The translations under genes were made by a program, and so were the position numbers. Shown in pieces: positions 7,953-10,713 of a stretch of 10,713 bases of DNA. The stretch covers positions 1-10,713 of the forward strand of contig JADGJL010001043.1 of assembly GCA_027600665.1 (NCBI GenBank). The letters run 5' to 3'. The DNA is from Irineochytrium annulatum. Taxonomy: Eukaryota; Chytridiomycota; Chytridiomycetes; Chytridiales; Chytridiaceae. Each line of letters begins with the position of its first letter. Within the stretch, counting starts at the first letter, position 1. Below the pieces are notes generated by a model. It was not told where the DNA came from. It saw only the letters and a program-made list of their open reading frames with translations, and made no database searches.

Positions 7953-9622
7953 TCACGCGTCCGCCTTCCCCGCCATCAGCCCGTCTGCCTCCACCGTGCC
8001 CCTCACGCTCAGCGGCAGCCCACCCCGATCCGACGACCTCTCCGTGATCTCCACCATCCTCGCCTCCCCGTGCGCAACCTCCGATTTCGCCCTGTCGTAC
8101 ATCCACAGCCCAATGAACGTCAGAGCGATCCCGAGCGCCTGGAGGCCCGTCACGCCGTCCCCAAAGTATACAATACTCGCGCAGATGACGAAGATCCGCT
8201 TCACCAAGCTCGCGATCGAATACGTCACTGGGCTCACAAGCGACAGGATCCAGAACGCGAGGACCGCCTGGGCAAAGTGGGTGAGGCCGTTGACGAGGAA
8301 CAGCACGGCCACGCGCATCGAGACCGTCGAGTCCCGCTTGTCGTAATCCGGGTGCGTGCCAGTGAGCAAGCCCCAGCCGTCGACGCAGAACCAAAGCGGG
8401 AACATCATTACGAAGGCGCCGAGGGCCGAGTAGAAGAGGAGGTTGAGCTTATCGAGCTTCTTGGAGGCTGCGGCGGCGCCGGCGGAGGAGGTGGAGGCGC
8501 GGGAGGAGGTTGAGGAGGAGTGGATAAAGAGTTTCTTCGAGACGATGTTCTGGAGCACGAAAATGATGGTAGAGATCAGGGCGCAGATGAAACCGACAAA
8601 GTGGAAGGAGAGCTTGTTGGTCATGACAAGCATCACGCCCGCCGTCAGGGGTGCGAGCGACGCATACACGCTATTGGCGTACCCGATACCGTAAAATAAT
8701 CGATAGATCGCCACCGTGAACAGCGGCGAGAGCGCCTAACATATTAAAACCTAACATCAGCATGTCGTTCTTCAGACAAACAGGGAGATTTGAAATATAC
8801 CTTGATTGTGTGTGCAAAGCTAACCGACACCCTCGAGATCGCTAGCGAGCTAAAGAGGTGCCCCAATATCTGAAAAACGCTCAACGGCAGCGTCATCCAA
8901 AACACGTCCCAGCTCGGGTTCCTAATCCTCCCAACTCCCCTCCACACCTTCGAGCTGAGCATCGCCAGCACGGCAACGAACCCGAACTGCACGTACGTCA
9001 GCGTGAAGGGGAACCTGAACGACTGCAGCAGCATTTTTCCGACGTTGTTCGTCACGGCCGAGGACAGGTACCACAGCAGACACAGGACCACGAAGCGCAC
9101 CCATTCCTGCACCGAGGCCGCGGTCGCGGGGCCGTTGGGCGACGTCGGGGAGAGAAAGCCACCGTGTGAGTGGGGGTGCGGACGCCGCGGGAGGAGTGGG
9201 GAGGGGCGCGGCGGTGGGCCGTTGGCGGCGAAATTCGCAGAGACGGAGGGTCGACGTGATCGGCCCGGATGATGTATCCCGCCTGTGCTAGTGGGGGGTG
9301 CTTCGGGGCCGCCGTTGGCTGTGCCGTTAGATGCGCCATTGGAAGTCGGGTAGTCGTCGACCTTTTTCGAGTCGGTGTAGGACGCCAGGGAGTACTTCGG
9401 TGGTAACTGTTGCAGGGCCCGCGTAGGTGATGATGGAATGTGGGAGGATGCGGCAGAATATGGTGGCAGCCGGGAAGGATGTAATGGTGCGGGCCGCCGC
9501 GGCTTGTCCCGCGGTGACGGTGGTTGTCGGGAGTCAGGGCGCTGATGATTCCGGTGTGGTCGCGCTGGGCTCGGGTCGTCCCGGTAACCGTCGACTTTGA
9601 ATAGCATGTAATGATCAGCCAT
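7953..9622 (-). CDS. SLY41: Sly41-like triose-phosphate-translocator-family transporter
   Basis: Two exons, 9622-8801 and 8735-7953, give 534 aa. This is the TPT part of the drug/metabolite transporter superfamily. Yeast Sly41, in the ER/Golgi, was found as a multicopy suppressor of Ypt1 loss; the natural substrate here is not shown. Residues 1-170 are a Pro/Ser/His/Asn-rich cytosolic extension, probably disordered. The membrane domain then starts with WYLSSAVTNNVGKMLLQ at 184-200 and FPFTLTYVQFG at 204-214. VSFAHTIKALSPLFTVAIYR at 267-286 bridges the splice junction exactly as in the family. SLAPLTAGVMLV (about 300-311) and ALISTIIFVLQNIVSKKLF (about 326-344) follow. A Ser/Ala-rich loop (about 347-364) precedes LDKLNLLFYSALGAF, then further helices, with a hydrophilic tail from about 480. 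ATG 9622 is the first ATG after an in-frame TGA. About 10 helices are expected. Family assignment is firm; the gene symbol is by resemblance. Confidence 0.92.
8736..8800 (-). other. Intron of the Sly41-like gene (65 nt)
   Basis: Donor ATCAAG|GTATAT and acceptor ATGTTAG|GCG, phase 0, joining AHTIK to ALSPLFT in the conserved family motif. A second ATGTTAG lies 15 nt upstream of the used acceptor. Splicing there would keep GTT TTA ATA TGT TAG and end translation. Confidence 0.88.
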
Positions 9623-9851
9623 GCGGTCTGCGAACGTAACAGCAAGAAACGATAGAAGTGGTTCAAAACATCAATCCAGCGGCTCGCTTTCTAAGCGCAT
9701 CATCCCTGATCGTCACATTGCACCACCTCAACCATGCCCATTCCTCCTCTTCTCGACGGCCCTATCCGCCCACTATCTGCCTAAAATTCTGAACTTGCGC
9801 GCCCCCGGCTTATCCCTCCTTCACGCCACGGCGAACTGCCCCCCGATGAAA
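9623..9851. promoter_or_regulatory. Short intergenic region, presumed promoter of the Sly41-like gene
   Basis: About 230 bases separate the stop of the small tail-anchored gene (9852) from the Sly41-like start (9622), both on the minus strand. It must hold the 3' end of one and the promoter and leader of the other. No TATA box or recognisable regulator site stands out. Confidence 0.4.
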
Positions 9852-10246
9852 CTATAGCCGCGGTCTTGCGCGCTTCGTCCGCCCACGCGCCAACATCACC
9901 AACTGCACGACAAAACCAGCCAGGAGTGCCGGCCAGAGCGGATCGGATCCCCAGAGTCCAGGATTATAATAGGAAAGGCTCTCTGCACACCTTTGTGAAA
10001 CAGGTCTATCCCACTGTCGGGCCGCTTCGTCCGCTCTCCGACGGCCACCCGCTCCAGATCGCGTCGTGCGAGCTCCTCCTCGTCATCTGGTCCCCAATCC
10101 AACTTATCCGGCCCAACGAAGAACGCATCCTTCCCCGCCATCCGAAGCGAGATCACGCCCCTGCCGCGATCGTCCCCACCGCCATCGCCGTCCGCGAGGT
10201 CAGCGGGGTAGTAATGAGGTCGCCGGGAGCTGGTGTCGAACTCCAT
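9852..10246 (-). CDS. Small putative tail-anchored membrane protein, frame change in the middle
   Basis: Two minus-strand frames look like parts of one gene. The first, from ATG 10246 (GCAATGG context), begins MEFDTSSRRPHYYP and runs through FFVGPDKLDWGPDDEEELARRDLER with GC-rich third positions. Continued unchanged, it would end at 9896 in unconvincing sequence. The second frame, ending at TAG 9854-9852, reads YYNPGLWGSDPLWP, then a hydrophobic helix ALLAGFVVQLVML, and a basic tail ARGRTKRARPRL. That is the pattern of a C-terminal membrane anchor. The frames can be joined by a GT..AG interval of only 35 nt (10048-10014), giving about 119 aa, or by a one-step frameshift. The frame is also open upstream to ATG 10384, but that part has poorer codon use and is probably leader. 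The family is not recognised. A mitochondrial or peroxisomal tail anchor is inferred only from the short helix and basic tail. Confidence 0.5.
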
Positions 10247-10713
10247 TGCAGCACCGAGGGCTTCTCGTGGAGGTTGTGTGTTGATCGCGGCTTGGAACCC
10301 TGTTGTGAAAGTCTGTGATGGTTCTCGACCAAGGCCAAGAAATGCTATCCAGGTCGTATTTACGACTTGAAGAGCTACCACCAAAGACGGGAAGCAGTTT
10401 GGAAAAAAAATTCTACGTATTGATATGGTTATAGTAAGTAAAGTAGGTACGAAAAAGGTACAACAGAGCGGTTACTACAAAAACGGGGACAAAGTCTCAA
10501 GCTAATCAAGAGCAACCGGAGGGGGATGACTCCATGCTCGAAGTTAAAAAAATAAGATAGCTATGTTCGTTCAGGCAACGTCCGTTAAGCCAATTGACTT
10601 CATTATAGCTGAGGTGAGAAGAGATGGGAACGTAAAAGGAAACCCTAACTCATGCCCTCATAAACCCCTCATCTAGAACCGCCACATTCCCTGTCGCCCG
10701 TCCAACCCCCAAC
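10247..10713. other. Leader of the small tail-anchored gene and AT-rich spacer
   Basis: 10247-10384 is open on the minus strand in frame with the small gene, but with poorer codon bias, so probably 5' leader. 10385-10600 is AT-rich spacer without a supportable gene. The last 100 bases turn C-rich (CCCTAACTC, CCTGTCGCCCGTCCAACCCCC), which could be the start of a neighbouring promoter or leader outside the window. No tRNA-like T-loop or other RNA gene was seen. Confidence 0.5.

Noticed and set aside
7750..8394. Minus-strand frame of 214 codons overlapping the Sly41-like gene.
   Set aside because: It is out of frame with the conserved transporter sequence over 7953-8394 and shows no family features, so it is a shadow frame.
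706..10424. The 12-mer CTACGTATTGAT occurs at 706-717 and 10413-10424.
   Set aside because: A few exact 12-mer coincidences are expected by chance in a window this long, and the flanks do not match.
1..10713. Search for a new system: mobile element, CRISPR-like array, RNA gene, secondary-metabolite or defence cluster.
   Set aside because: No terminal inverted repeats with a transposase, no regular repeat-spacer pattern, no tRNA-like T-loop, and no set of functionally linked genes. The genes are housekeeping or transport types plus two unrecognised proteins.

Overview
The window reads as a stretch of fungal nuclear chromosome. The evidence is short GT..AG introns (about 46-95 nt), GC-rich coding exons between AT-rich spacers with long A/T runs, and products typical of fungi: a nucleolar Nop16 protein, an SLC26/SulP sulfate permease with a STAS domain, and a Sly41-type triose-phosphate-translocator-family transporter. 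Nothing is bacterial: there are no operons, Shine-Dalgarno spacing or CRISPR array. The phylum cannot be fixed from the sequence. The Nop16 N-terminus and the intron sizes would fit a zoosporic or other early-diverging fungus, but that is a guess.

Layout. 1-826 is a spacer ending in the NOP16 promoter and leader. 827-1588 (+) is NOP16, intronless. 1589-2264 is an AT-rich convergent spacer. 4218-2265 (-) is a three-exon gene for an unrecognised acidic, coiled-coil-prone protein of 592 aa with a six-His run, a Cys cluster and Glu-Val repeats. 4219-4910 is a spacer. 7232-4911 (-) is the sulfate permease, three exons, about 738 aa. 7233-7952 holds the permease leader and promoter, with uORFs and a near match to the Cys3/MetR-type bZIP site, plus the 3' flank of the next gene. 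9622-7953 (-) is the Sly41-like transporter, two exons, 534 aa. 10246-9852 (-) is a small, probably tail-anchored protein whose frame must change in the middle. 10247-10713 is a leader and spacer.

The four minus-strand genes lie head to tail, and NOP16 converges on them. They share no obvious pathway: ribosome biogenesis, sulfate uptake and secretory-pathway transport are represented. The order looks like ordinary fungal gene neighbourhood, not a cluster. No mobile element, RNA gene or defence system was found. The points most worth a second look are the frame change in the last gene, the upstream control region of the permease, and the unusual composition of the unrecognised protein.
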